NCBI GenBank assembly: GCA_030037695.1
Contig: JASHQF010000126.1
Location: forward strand, 1 to 15,908
Source: Thermoplasmata archaeon
GTDB taxonomy: Archaea > Thermoplasmatota > Thermoplasmata > Lutacidiplasmatales > UBA184
Direction of reading: 5' to 3'
DNA length: 15,908 nucleotides
The position numbers were made by a program, and so were the translations under genes. Under the pieces are notes generated by a model. The model was given only the letters and a program-made list of their open reading frames with translations. It was not told where the DNA came from and ran no database searches. Shown here piece by piece: positions 6,719-13,263 of this stretch (position 1 is the first letter of the stretch; each line of letters opens with the position of its first letter).

Positions 6719-7645
6719 GTGAGCGATCTCGCGCTGCGGAGCGTCGACCTTCGCAAGACGTACGTCGGTAAGGGGGCCCCCCCGGTCGAGGCGCTCTCGG
6801 GGGTCGATCTCGAGGTCCGCCGCGGGGAGCGCGTCGCCCTCCTCGGGCGGAACGGGGCGGGGAAGACGACGTTCCTCCGGATCGCGTCGACGCTCCTCCG
6901 CCCGACCTCCGGGACGATCGAGGTGTTCGGCCTGGACGCGGACCGGCTGCCCGAGCGCGTCCGGCCGTACATCGCCGTCGTGCCGCAGGAAGGGAAGCCG
7001 TTCTTCCACCTGACGCCCCGGGAGCAGGTCTACACGTACCTGCGGTCCCGAGGGCTGGGGCGGGAGTCGGCGCACGCCCGCACCGACGAGGCGCTCGAGC
7101 GGATGGGTCTCACCGAGTTCGCGGACCGGCTGTCGATCACGCTGTCGGGAGGTCAGCGGCAGCGGACGATGGTCGCCACCGTGATCGCGACCGAGGCGCC
7201 CCTCCTGTTCCTGGACGAACCGTCGATCGGGATGGACCCGTTCGCCCGTCGCTCGGTCTGGGCGTCGTTCCGGGCGCTCTCGGGGAAGGGGTCGACGATC
7301 CTGCTGACGACGCACTATCTGGACGAGGCGGAGGCGCTCAGCGACCGGCTCTACATCGTCGAGCGCGGGAAGGTGATCGTGAACGGCACGGCCGAGCAGC
7401 TGAAACGCTCCGTCGGCGGCACGCTCAAGGTCGCGATCGCCCGCGGGGCGCGCGAGGCCGAGAAGTTCCGCTCGTTCGGCGAGACCGTGGCGGACGGCGA
7501 GACGCTCACGATCGTCGTCCACCCCGAGCGGCTCGGCGAGCTGATGGACCTCGCCGTGCGGTCCGGCCTCACGACGACGGTCGGACCGGTGACCCTCGAG
7601 GAGGCGTTCCTGCGGGTCGTCGGGCGGTCGATCGATGAGGACTAG
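6719..7645 (+). CDS. ABC-2 exporter ATP-binding protein
   Basis: This cytoplasmic ATPase (308 aa) powers an export or antibiotic-resistance-type ABC transporter. It has Walker A GRNGAGKTT (43-51), Q-loop VVPQE (Q90), signature LSGGQRQR (142-149), Walker B LLFLDEP (162-168), a D-loop (GMD) and switch TTHYLDEAE (H199). A C-terminal alpha/beta extension (about 230-300) ends in VTLEEAFLRVVGR, the ending typical of DrrA/CcmA-like exporters. The GTG at 6719 is chosen because a strong Shine-Dalgarno stands 7 nt before it and the ABC domain begins at once. The 3' end overlaps the first permease gene by 11 nt. The exported substrate is not indicated. Confidence 0.92.
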   Translation: MSDLALRSVDLRKTYVGKGAPPVEALSGVDLEVRRGERVALLGRNGAGKTTFLRIASTLLRPTSGTIEVFGLDADRLPERVRPYIAVVPQEGKPFFHLTPREQVYTYLRSRGLGRESAHARTDEALERMGLTEFADRLSITLSGGQRQRTMVATVIATEAPLLFLDEPSIGMDPFARRSVWASFRALSGKGSTILLTTHYLDEAEALSDRLYIVERGKVIVNGTAEQLKRSVGGTLKVAIARGAREAEKFRSFGETVADGETLTIVVHPERLGELMDLAVRSGLTTTVGPVTLEEAFLRVVGRSIDED

Positions 7646-8399
7646 CGGGGCGGCCGCCGCGAGCCGCCCGTTCGGGGGGCTGGCCGCGTTCTTCTGGACG
7701 GAGGTCCGCGTCCAGGCCCACGAAGAGCTCGCGATGGCGACGTCGATGACCGTCCAGGGGGTCCTGCTGGTCTTCGTCTGGATCCTCAACCCCGGCCTCC
7801 TCGGGGTCGCGCTCGTCGGCGCGGTGATCTTCTCGATGTTCACGATGGGCCAGCGGGTCCTCAACGAGGCGGCGTACGTCCGGATCGATCACAAGGCGAA
7901 CGAGCTGTACCTCGCCGGGCCGCTCACGCCCGAGGCGTACTTCCTCGGGATGGCGGCCGGCGTGCTCCTCGTCTACCTCGCCCCGGTCGTCGTCGTGGCC
8001 GGCCTCGCCGAGGCGGTCGTCCATTTCACCGTGCGGGAGGCCCTGCTGCTCGTCGGCTGCGCGGCGGCGGTCTGGGTCACCGCGATCTCGATCGGCTACG
8101 TCTTCTCGACGGCGTTCCGGGACAACCGGGCGATCTGGGCGTACTCCTCGCTGTTCTTCAACGTCTTCGGCGTGCTGCCGCCGGTGTTCTACCCGATCGG
8201 CCTGTTTCCCGGGCCGCTGCGCCCGATCGTGCTCCTGATGCCTCCGAGCGCCGCGACGGCGCTGCTCCAAGAAGCGATCGGGGCCGCCCATCTGCCCGTC
8301 GGGGCGATCGCCCTCGCCGCCGGCGGCCTCGCCACCGAGGTCGTGCTGCTGTTCACCTTCGCGACGTTCTGGGCCCGGCGCACCGTCCGGGGGGCGTAG
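7635..8399 (+). CDS. ABC-2 type permease, first subunit
   Basis: This integral membrane subunit (254 aa) has about six hydrophobic segments. An N-terminal amphipathic stretch (AAFFWTEVRVQAHEELAMATSM) precedes TM1. The loop after TM2 carries RVLNEAAYVRIDHKANELYLAGPLTPEAYFLGM. This resembles the ABC-2 family region where a short conserved helix contacts the ATPase. The C-terminal half has the ABC2 membrane pattern FGVLPPVFYPIGLFPGPLRP-I, then LMPPSAATALLQEAIG. The ATG lies inside the ATPase 3' end and the stop directly abuts the ATG of the second permease, so the three proteins are probably made in fixed ratio as one complex. Confidence 0.85.
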   Translation: MRTSGAAAASRPFGGLAAFFWTEVRVQAHEELAMATSMTVQGVLLVFVWILNPGLLGVALVGAVIFSMFTMGQRVLNEAAYVRIDHKANELYLAGPLTPEAYFLGMAAGVLLVYLAPVVVVAGLAEAVVHFTVREALLLVGCAAAVWVTAISIGYVFSTAFRDNRAIWAYSSLFFNVFGVLPPVFYPIGLFPGPLRPIVLLMPPSAATALLQEAIGAAHLPVGAIALAAGGLATEVVLLFTFATFWARRTVRGA

Positions 8400-9179
8400 A
8401 TGGATCCCCCCGCGGCGTTCCCGGACGTACCGACCGAGGGGCGAGCCCTCCCGGCGTTCCTCGTCGTCGGCTGGCGGTGGATCTCGCGGAACCCGGCGGT
8501 CGCGATCACGCCGATCCTCCTGCCGTTCATCTTCCTGTACTTCCTCTCGCTGATCTCGCCCCCGAGCGACCGACCGCTCGAGATCGTGGGGGCGATGCTG
8601 TTCACGATGCAGAACATCGGATCCTGGGTCCTCGGCGACAGCGCGTTCTGGAGGATCGAGTGCTCGCTCCAGGACCTGTTCGTCGCGAGCCCGCTCGGTC
8701 GGCTCCGGTACCTCTTCGGGATCGCGTTCTCGAACCTCATCGCGATGCTCCCGGCCCTCGCCGTCCTCACGGTCCTGCTCGCGTCGGTCGGCGGCGCGGA
8801 CGGCCACCCGCTCACTCCCGAGGCGGGGCTGGCCCTCGTCGTGAGCCTCGGGACGCTCTGGGTCCTCTTCTCCGCGATCGGCATCGCGATCTCGAGCCGG
8901 GTGCGCACCCAGCGCGAGATCTGGCCGGTCGGGAACCTGTCGTTCACGACCCTCGGGATGCTGTCGCCCCTGTACTACCCCCTCGCGGCCCTGCCGCCGC
9001 TCTGGCAGGAGGTCGCCCGGTTCCTCCCCACGACCTACGCCGCGCTCCTCGCCCAGGGGGCGCTCGGCCTCACGCCCGCCTCCCCGCTCGACCTCCTGCG
9101 CGACGCGGGCCTCCTGGCGGCGTGCGCGATCGCCGGCCTCGTCCTCGCCCTGCGCCTCTACCGCTGGGGCGAGGTGTGA
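8400..9179 (+). CDS. ABC-2 type permease, second subunit
   Basis: This is the second membrane subunit (259 aa, about six hydrophobic segments), giving a heterodimeric permease. It shares its plan with the preceding gene. The segment ECSLQDLFVASPLGRLRYLFGIAFSNLIAM occupies the place of the loop motif in subunit one, and TTLGMLSPLYYPLAALPPLWQEVARFLPTTYAALLAQG matches the final ABC-2 motif. The two permeases therefore look like ancient duplicates. The ATG follows the upstream TAG with no gap. The 154 bp after the gene (9180-9333) contain no further gene that I can support. Confidence 0.84.
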   Translation: MDPPAAFPDVPTEGRALPAFLVVGWRWISRNPAVAITPILLPFIFLYFLSLISPPSDRPLEIVGAMLFTMQNIGSWVLGDSAFWRIECSLQDLFVASPLGRLRYLFGIAFSNLIAMLPALAVLTVLLASVGGADGHPLTPEAGLALVVSLGTLWVLFSAIGIAISSRVRTQREIWPVGNLSFTTLGMLSPLYYPLAALPPLWQEVARFLPTTYAALLAQGALGLTPASPLDLLRDAGLLAACAIAGLVLALRLYRWGEV

Positions 9180-9333
9180 GCGGAGCGGGGAAACGTTCAT
9201 GCGGGGGCGCGGTGTCGTACGGTCGGTGCGTTCGGGGAGCGGTCGGGCGAGGAGCGCGGGGACCGGGCGGAACGGCTCGGAACGCCCCGCCCAGGCGATC
9301 GTCCGCGGCCGGGAGGGCTGACGGTTCGAACGC

Positions 9334-9651
9334 ATGGGGAACGAGGAGTTCGACGAGATCCTCTCCGCCCTCGACCGCGAGACCGCCCGGATCCGCGTCC
9401 GCGCGGAGCCCCGACGCTACAACAAGCCCGCGACCGTGATCTCGGGCTTCCCGCCCGGGGTCGATCTCCAGGAGACGACGCGCTCGCTGAAGAACCGCCT
9501 CGCGACCGGGGGCTCGGTCGTCGACGGCGAGGTGTACCTGCAGGGGGACCACCGCGCCCGGATCCGCGAGGAGCTCGCCCGTCTCGGCTTCGACCCGGAG
9601 ACGATCGAGATCTCCGACGCCGCGCTGCCGAAGCGCGGACGCCACAGTTAA
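9334..9651 (+). CDS. sui1: Translation initiation factor aIF1 (SUI1/eIF1 family)
   Basis: This small protein (105 aa) has a SUI1 fold and acts on the small ribosomal subunit to enforce correct start-codon selection. The family core is easy to see: RRYNKPATVISGFPP (28-42), SLKNRLATGGSVVDGEVYLQ (51-70) and GDHRARIREELARLGFDPETI (71-91). Length is normal for archaeal aIF1 (about 100 aa). It appears to stand alone, 154 bp after the exporter operon and 73 bp before the rhodanese gene. The 5' flank has a GGGAGGG at 9311-9317, rather far (16 nt) from the ATG, and no clear TATA element, so the promoter is undefined. Confidence 0.93.
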   Translation: MGNEEFDEILSALDRETARIRVRAEPRRYNKPATVISGFPPGVDLQETTRSLKNRLATGGSVVDGEVYLQGDHRARIREELARLGFDPETIEISDAALPKRGRHS

Positions 9652-9696
9652 GCCAGTTGCGCCACGCCGGCGGAGGGATGGCCTCGCCGCCGACCC

Positions 9697-9702
9697 TTTA
9701 TG
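9697..9702 (+). promoter_or_regulatory. TATA box for the rhodanese gene (leaderless)
   Basis: TTTATG is centred about 25 bp upstream of the ATG at 9725, which is the spacing between TATA and transcription start in archaea. The transcript should begin at the start codon itself. Confidence 0.6.
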
Positions 9703-9724
9703 CCGCTCCGCCCGGGACGGCACG

Positions 9725-10579
9725 ATGACCGACTACGCCCACCCCGAGGTCCTGGTGGAGACCGCGTGGGTCGCCGAGCACCTTGCCGACCCGAACGTCC
9801 GGGTCGCGGAGGTCGACTACGACCCGGCAGCGAACTACGAGCTCGGCCACGTGCCCGGCGCCGTCCTGATCGACTGGCGCAAGGACGTGAACGACCCCGT
9901 CCGGCGCGACATCCTCTCCCAACCGGCGCTTACCGAGCTCCTGCGCAAGGCCGGCGTCTCCCCGTCGACGACCCTCGTGCTGTACGGGGACTTCAACAAC
10001 TGGTTCGCGGCGTTCGGCCACTGGGTCTTCACCCTCTACGGGGCGAAGAACGTGAAGCTGATGAACGGCGGGCGCAAGAAGTGGATCGCCGAGGACCGCC
10101 CGGTCACGAAGGAGGTCCCGAAGGTCGCCCACGGCACGTTCGAGGCGAAGCCGGCCGATCCGAAGCTCCGGGCGTTCCTCGAGGACGTCCGGGGGCTGCT
10201 CCCCCAGGTGAAGGAGCGCAAGGTCCACCTGGTCGATGTGCGGGGCCCGAAGGAGTTCTCCGGCGAGATCACCGCGCCGCCCGAGTACCCCACCGAGCAC
10301 GCCCAGCGCGGCGGCCATATCCCCGGGGCCCGCAACATCCCGTGGGCCCAGGCGGTCCGCGACGACGGTACGTTCAAGCCCCGCGAGGAGCTCGAGGCGC
10401 TCTACCAGGCCCAGGGCGTGGTCCCGACGGCGCCCGTCATCACGTACTGCCGGATCGGGGAGCGCTCGAGCCACACCTGGTTCGTCCTACGATACCTCCT
10501 CGGCTACCCGGACGTGCGGAACTACGACGGGTCGTGGACCGAGTGGGGGAACCTCGTCCGGACCCCGATCGAGAAGTAG
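9725..10579 (+). CDS. Two-domain rhodanese (thiosulfate/3-mercaptopyruvate sulfurtransferase)
   Basis: This cytoplasmic sulfurtransferase (284 aa) is built of tandem rhodanese domains (about 8-125 and 160-280). The active cysteine is C242 in the six-residue loop CRIGER, followed by SSHTWF, as in SseA-type thiosulfate sulfurtransferases. The N-terminal domain has aspartate (D89 in LYGDFNNWF) at the equivalent place and is catalytically inactive, as is normal for the family. Other landmarks are GHVPGAVLIDW (41-51), VHLVDVRGPKEFSGE (167-181) and GGHIPGARNIPW (197-208). The enzyme would form a persulfide on C242 and pass sulfur to a thiol acceptor. Its 3' end faces the GcvH-like/TusA fusion gene across only 15 bp, and TusA-type proteins are known persulfide acceptors. 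Confidence 0.93.
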   Translation: MTDYAHPEVLVETAWVAEHLADPNVRVAEVDYDPAANYELGHVPGAVLIDWRKDVNDPVRRDILSQPALTELLRKAGVSPSTTLVLYGDFNNWFAAFGHWVFTLYGAKNVKLMNGGRKKWIAEDRPVTKEVPKVAHGTFEAKPADPKLRAFLEDVRGLLPQVKERKVHLVDVRGPKEFSGEITAPPEYPTEHAQRGGHIPGARNIPWAQAVRDDGTFKPREELEALYQAQGVVPTAPVITYCRIGERSSHTWFVLRYLLGYPDVRNYDGSWTEWGNLVRTPIEK

Positions 10580-10594
10580 CGCCGTTCGGAGCGG

Positions 10595-11287
10595 TCAGGC
10601 CCGGGGGCGCCGGGGTCTCGGATCGGCGACCTTCGCGACGAGGAACTGGTAGAGGGGGCCCTCCCGCCGCTCGGCGAGGACCCGATGGCCGGTCCGGTCG
10701 GTCCAGCGGACCATCTCGATCGGGCTCGTGGCGTCGTCGGTCACGAGCAGGAGCGCCTCCCCCGGGGCGCGACGGGCGATCTCCTCGTCGAGCTTCGCGA
10801 GGATCGCCGAGCACTCGAGCCCGATCTCGACCATCTCGAGCTCGGGGGTTCGGGGCCAGCAGCGGATCCGACGGGCGTGGATCGTCGCCTCGAGCGCCGC
10901 CCGACTCGCCTCGATCGACGCGAGGAACGGTCCCCGGTCCCCCGGACGCGCCGGGCGGAGCCGGGCGACCCATCCCTCGTCGTACGGGGCATCGTTGAGC
11001 AATCGGGGGCGGGCGACGAGCCGTTCGTTCCGCTCGATCACGTGGGCGTCCACCGGAACGCGGACGGCGCCCGTGAACCGCACGCTCTCGACGGTGGCGA
11101 CGCTGCGACCCGCCGCGAGATCTTTGGTGCCCTCCCGGAAACGGAGCTCGCGGAACGGCCCCGCGAAGGCGGCGAGCGAGGCGAGGACCCCGAGCCTCGC
11201 GGTGCCGTCGCCCTCCTCCCGCCACCAGACCTCGTGCTCGAGGTCGTAGAGCCGATCGTCCGGGAACGGGCAACCGTCGAGCTCCAC
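10595..11287 (-). CDS. Fusion of a GcvH-like (lipoyl-fold) domain and a TusA-like sulfur-carrier domain
   Basis: The protein has 230 aa in two parts. Residues 13-115 align by eye with glycine-cleavage H protein: YDLEHEVWWREEGDGTARLGV, then VATVESVRFTGAVRVPVDAHVIERN, then NDAPYDEGWVARLRP. In H proteins the lipoylated lysine sits in ESVKA; here that place is R70 (ESVR). No lysine is seen there, so the domain probably cannot be lipoylated. Residues 150-220 look like TusA: EIGLECSAILAKLDEEI, then LLLVTDDATSPIEMVRWTDRTGHRVL and YQFLVAK. C159 matches the TusA acceptor cysteine, although the usual CPxP is CSAI. The GTG start at 11287 fits a TATA element at 11310-11315. The domain reading is mine; the function (sulfur relay or binding) is inferred from the TusA part and the neighbouring rhodanese. 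Confidence 0.78.
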   Translation of the reverse strand: MELDGCPFPDDRLYDLEHEVWWREEGDGTARLGVLASLAAFAGPFRELRFREGTKDLAAGRSVATVESVRFTGAVRVPVDAHVIERNERLVARPRLLNDAPYDEGWVARLRPARPGDRGPFLASIEASRAALEATIHARRIRCWPRTPELEMVEIGLECSAILAKLDEEIARRAPGEALLLVTDDATSPIEMVRWTDRTGHRVLAERREGPLYQFLVAKVADPRPRRPRA

Positions 11288-11309
11288 GGCGGCGTCAGCC
11301 GGAGCGGCC

Positions 11310-11315
11310 GTATAG
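11310..11315 (-). promoter_or_regulatory. TATA box for the GcvH-like/TusA gene (leaderless)
   Basis: CTATAC on the minus strand is centred 25-26 bp upstream of the GTG at 11287. The 79-bp gap to 11366 also serves the divergent small Cys-rich gene. For that gene TTTTGG (11336-11341) stands about 28 bp before its ATG, a weaker match. Confidence 0.6.
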
Positions 11316-11366
11316 CCGTCGGCCCGGGGGAACCGTTTTGGCGCGTTCTGCCGGTCGGGACGAACG

Positions 11367-11582
11367 ATGGCGACCCGGCCGCGCTCCCCCTCCGCCCCCG
11401 CGCCCGGTCCGAGGGGGCGGTGCCGGTGCGGGCACCTGACGACGCATCACCTCGTCGTCGCCCCGGTCCCGGGCACGGCCAACTTCCAGCTCGTCCCGAG
11501 CGGGCCCTGCCAGCTGTGCGGCGAAGCCGGGTGCCCGCGGTTCACCTCGGCGGAGCCCCCGCCCCCGAGCGTTCAGCCGTAG
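11367..11582 (+). CDS. Small Cys/His-rich protein, putative zinc ribbon
   Basis: This 71-aa protein of unknown function has a Pro-rich N-terminus, then RCRCGHLTTHHLV (C19, C21, H23, H27/H28) and CQLCGEAGCPRF (C48, C51, C56). The arrangement CxCGH...H...CxxC...C-x-x-F recurs in many small prokaryotic proteins and suggests one bound zinc ion. The ATG at 11367 is supported by its spacing from a weak TATA. The stop overlaps the tail of the convergent SRPBCC gene by 10 nt. No partner is identified. Confidence 0.6.
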   Translation: MATRPRSPSAPAPGPRGRCRCGHLTTHHLVVAPVPGTANFQLVPSGPCQLCGEAGCPRFTSAEPPPPSVQP

Positions 11583-12028
11583 GCGTCGCGGATCAGGTAG
11601 TCCTTCAGCCGTTGCAGGCGGTCGTCCCAGAAGTGGAAGTGCCAGGAGCGCGCCTCTTCCCACGGCGGGGAGCCGCCCCAGCCGGTGTGCTCGAGGGTGA
11701 CGTCGATCCCCTCGGGCGATTCCTGAAGCCGCACGTAGACGGCGGTCTTGGGGCTGGGCTCGTTCATGAGCGTCACGAACGGCGGCGGGGCCTGCCACCC
11801 GAACCCGAGATCCACGTCCGGCGTCAGGTGGGTGATCGTCCCCTGGCTCTCGAACGCCGGCGTGCCGGTCCAGCGCAGGGCGTACCCTCCGCCGACCCTC
11901 GGTTCGACCGTCGCCTCGTCGCACAGCCAGTGGCGGAGGCGTTCCGGATCGAGCAGGGCGGCATGGATCATCCCGATCGGAAGCGGGATCGTGACCTGGA
12001 TCAGGATCGGATCGAGCGGCTCCTCCAC
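11573..12028 (-). CDS. SRPBCC / AHSA1-like ligand-binding-fold protein
   Basis: This 151-aa protein has the START/SRPBCC fold of the AHSA1 (activator of Hsp90 ATPase-like) family. It opens with IQVTIPLPIGMIHAALLDPERLRHWLCDEATVEPRVGGGYALRW. The middle has GTITHLTPDVDLGFGW, and the end is DVTLEHTGWGG followed by WHFHFWDDRLQRLKDYLI. These match the usual strand-helix order, including the G-W-W type helix before the C-terminal L-x-x-LKxYL. Such proteins bind small hydrophobic ligands or act as stress-related accessory factors; the specific role is unknown. GTG 12028 is supported by CCTTTA (12051-12056), about 25 bp upstream. Confidence 0.85.
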   Translation of the reverse strand: MEEPLDPILIQVTIPLPIGMIHAALLDPERLRHWLCDEATVEPRVGGGYALRWTGTPAFESQGTITHLTPDVDLGFGWQAPPPFVTLMNEPSPKTAVYVRLQESPEGIDVTLEHTGWGGSPPWEEARSWHFHFWDDRLQRLKDYLIRDAYG

Positions 12029-12050
12029 GCCCCGGGGCGGAGTCGGGAGC

Positions 12051-12056
12051 TAAAGG
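12051..12056 (-). promoter_or_regulatory. TATA box for the SRPBCC gene, with nearby palindrome
   Basis: CCTTTA on the minus strand is centred about 25 bp before the GTG at 12028. Just upstream lie the near-palindrome GTTT-GCGCG-AAAC (12057-12069) and a perfect 12-bp palindrome centred on GTAC (12078-12089). Both are placed where a repressor or activator could contact the promoter. Confidence 0.5.
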
Positions 12057-12123
12057 GTTTGCGCGAAACGCCGGAGCGGCCGTACGGCCAGCTCCCGCCG
12101 GGCCGCCCGTCGGAGCGCTCGGC

Positions 12124-12555
12124 CTAGGCCCGATCCCGCGGCTCCTGCGATCGCAGCTCCGCGATCAGCGCCTCCACCCTCGACCGCACCGCCTCGCGGA
12201 TCTCCCGGAACCCCTGCGCGTCGAGGTACTGGGGGTCCGGGACCGCCCAGGGGCGAGGACGTGCCCGGACGAACCACGCCGGGCAGGACGCGTGGTCGAG
12301 CGCCCCTAACGAGACGCACAGGGCGGCGTCCCGGACCATCGGCTCGGTCACACGCTGCGGCGGGTGCGGGGGCAGGGAGACCCCTATCTCCGCGAGGGTC
12401 GGTCCGGTGAGCGGGTTCGTGGCCCGGGCGGGCGCGACGCCCGCCGACGCCGCCCGCCAACCGTCCGGACAGAGCTGGTCGAAGATCGCCTCCGCCATCA
12501 TCGAGCGGCCCGCGTTCCCCACGCAAACGAACAGGACCGTCCTCTTCGCGACCAC
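12124..12555 (-). CDS. LMW-phosphatase-fold arsenate reductase (ArsC, thioredoxin-linked type) or protein tyrosine phosphatase
   Basis: The protein has 143 aa from GTG 12555 (MVAKRTVLFVCVGNAGRSMM). The P-loop C11-VGNAG-R-S carries the catalytic cysteine and arginine of the low-molecular-weight phosphatase superfamily. The general-acid aspartate is in AVPDP (D107). Two further cysteines, C80 and C91 (CVSLGALDHASCP), sit close to the places of Cys82 and Cys89 in staphylococcal ArsC. This favours arsenate reduction by a three-cysteine relay over plain phosphatase activity. A longer upstream reading to 13245 was rejected because it crosses the VOC gene on the other strand and the tRNA-Ala. The gene is divergent from the VOC gene. 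No other ars gene lies in the window. Confidence 0.82.
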   Translation of the reverse strand: MVAKRTVLFVCVGNAGRSMMAEAIFDQLCPDGWRAASAGVAPARATNPLTGPTLAEIGVSLPPHPPQRVTEPMVRDAALCVSLGALDHASCPAWFVRARPRPWAVPDPQYLDAQGFREIREAVRSRVEALIAELRSQEPRDRA

Positions 12556-12622
12556 GGCCGTGCCCCGGCGGAGGCGCGCCTGAGCCCCCCACCCCGGAGG
12601 AGCGGACCGAAGCCGCGCCTCC

Positions 12623-12628
12623 CTAAGA
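12623..12628 (+). promoter_or_regulatory. TATA-like element for the VOC gene (leaderless)
   Basis: CTAAGA is centred 26-27 bp before the ATG at 12652, matching the spacing at other genes here. The element is weaker than consensus. It lies in the 96-bp divergent gap shared with the arsenate-reductase-like gene. Confidence 0.4.
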
Positions 12629-12651
12629 GCCCGCGCGGCGTAGCCTGAACG

Positions 12652-13080
12652 ATGCGGCTCGATTACGCCGGGCTCCGGGTCAAGGATCTCGCTCGCTCGC
12701 TGCGTTTCTACACGAGGGCCCTTGGGCTCAAGGTCGTGAAGCGGGGCGACACCCGGGTCTGGGGCGGGGGCCTCTGGGTCCTCCTGCGCGACCCGAGCTC
12801 CCGTCGGTTGATCGAGCTCAACTGGTACCCCAAGGGCTCGATCTTCTACGGCCCGTACCGTCCCGGCGATGCCCTCGATCACCTCGATTTTTCCCTGGGG
12901 GTCGCCCCGCGCTCCGAGCTCGAACTGGTCCACCGGCGGCTGGTAAAGAACGGGGCCCGACCGACCCGATGGACCCCCGCGACGACGGAGGGCTGGAGCA
13001 CCCACGTCCTCGACCCGAACGGCATCTGGATCACCGTCGGGCGGCGGCCGACGCGAGCCGAACGGGGGGCTTCGGGCTGA
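12652..13080 (+). CDS. VOC-superfamily (glyoxalase/dioxygenase fold) protein
   Basis: This 142-aa protein is made of two beta-alpha-beta-beta-beta modules. Module one is LDYAGLRVKDLARSLRFYTRALGLKVV through LIELNWYP; module two is LDHLDFSLG through HVLDPNGIWITVG. In metal-binding relatives the four ligands are H/E/H/E. Here E55 (LIEL) and H77 (LDHLDF) are present, the first position is Y5 (LDYAGLRV) and the last is T128 (IWITV). Two of four usual ligands therefore appear replaced, and the enzyme class (lyase, dioxygenase, binding protein) cannot be told. The ATG at 12652 fits a TATA-like element. The gene ends 81 bp before the tRNA-Ala 3' end. Confidence 0.85.
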   Translation: MRLDYAGLRVKDLARSLRFYTRALGLKVVKRGDTRVWGGGLWVLLRDPSSRRLIELNWYPKGSIFYGPYRPGDALDHLDFSLGVAPRSELELVHRRLVKNGARPTRWTPATTEGWSTHVLDPNGIWITVGRRPTRAERGASG

Positions 13081-13161
13081 CCCCGAGCGATCCGCCGGCC
13101 CCGAACGGCCCGGTGCACCGGCGGAACGACGGCCCTCGCTACCGCGACGCCGACCCGTGAA

Positions 13162-13235
13162 TGGACTGGTCGGGATTTGAACCCGAGGCCTCCGGTTTGC
13201 AAAACCGGCGATCTTCCGAACTGATCTACCAGCCC
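13162..13235 (-). tRNA. tRNA-Ala(TGC)
   Basis: This is an uninterrupted 74-nt cloverleaf. The acceptor stem GGGCTGG pairs with CCAGTCC, including a G3-U70 wobble pair, the alanine identity element. Discriminator A is at 13162. The D stem is GATC/GATC. The anticodon arm CCGGT-TTTGCAA-ACCGG has anticodon TGC, and the T arm is TCGGG-TTCAAAT-CCCGA. CCA is not encoded. A TATA-like GCTAAG on the minus strand overlaps the stop of the NUDIX gene at 13264 and could be the tRNA promoter. Confidence 0.96.
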
Positions 13236-13263
13236 GCGCTCGCACGAGGGAGTCCCGACCGGC

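Noticed and set aside
7569..9335. Long minus-strand open frame (588 codons) opposite the exporter permeases
   Set aside because: Arg/Glu/Asp-rich composition without any domain, lying over two membrane proteins with clear ABC-2 motifs; taken as an antisense shadow.
12556..13245. Upstream extension of the arsenate-reductase-like gene to 13245
   Set aside because: The extension is Arg/Pro-rich and lies opposite the VOC gene and across tRNA-Ala. The phosphatase domain begins right after GTG 12555.
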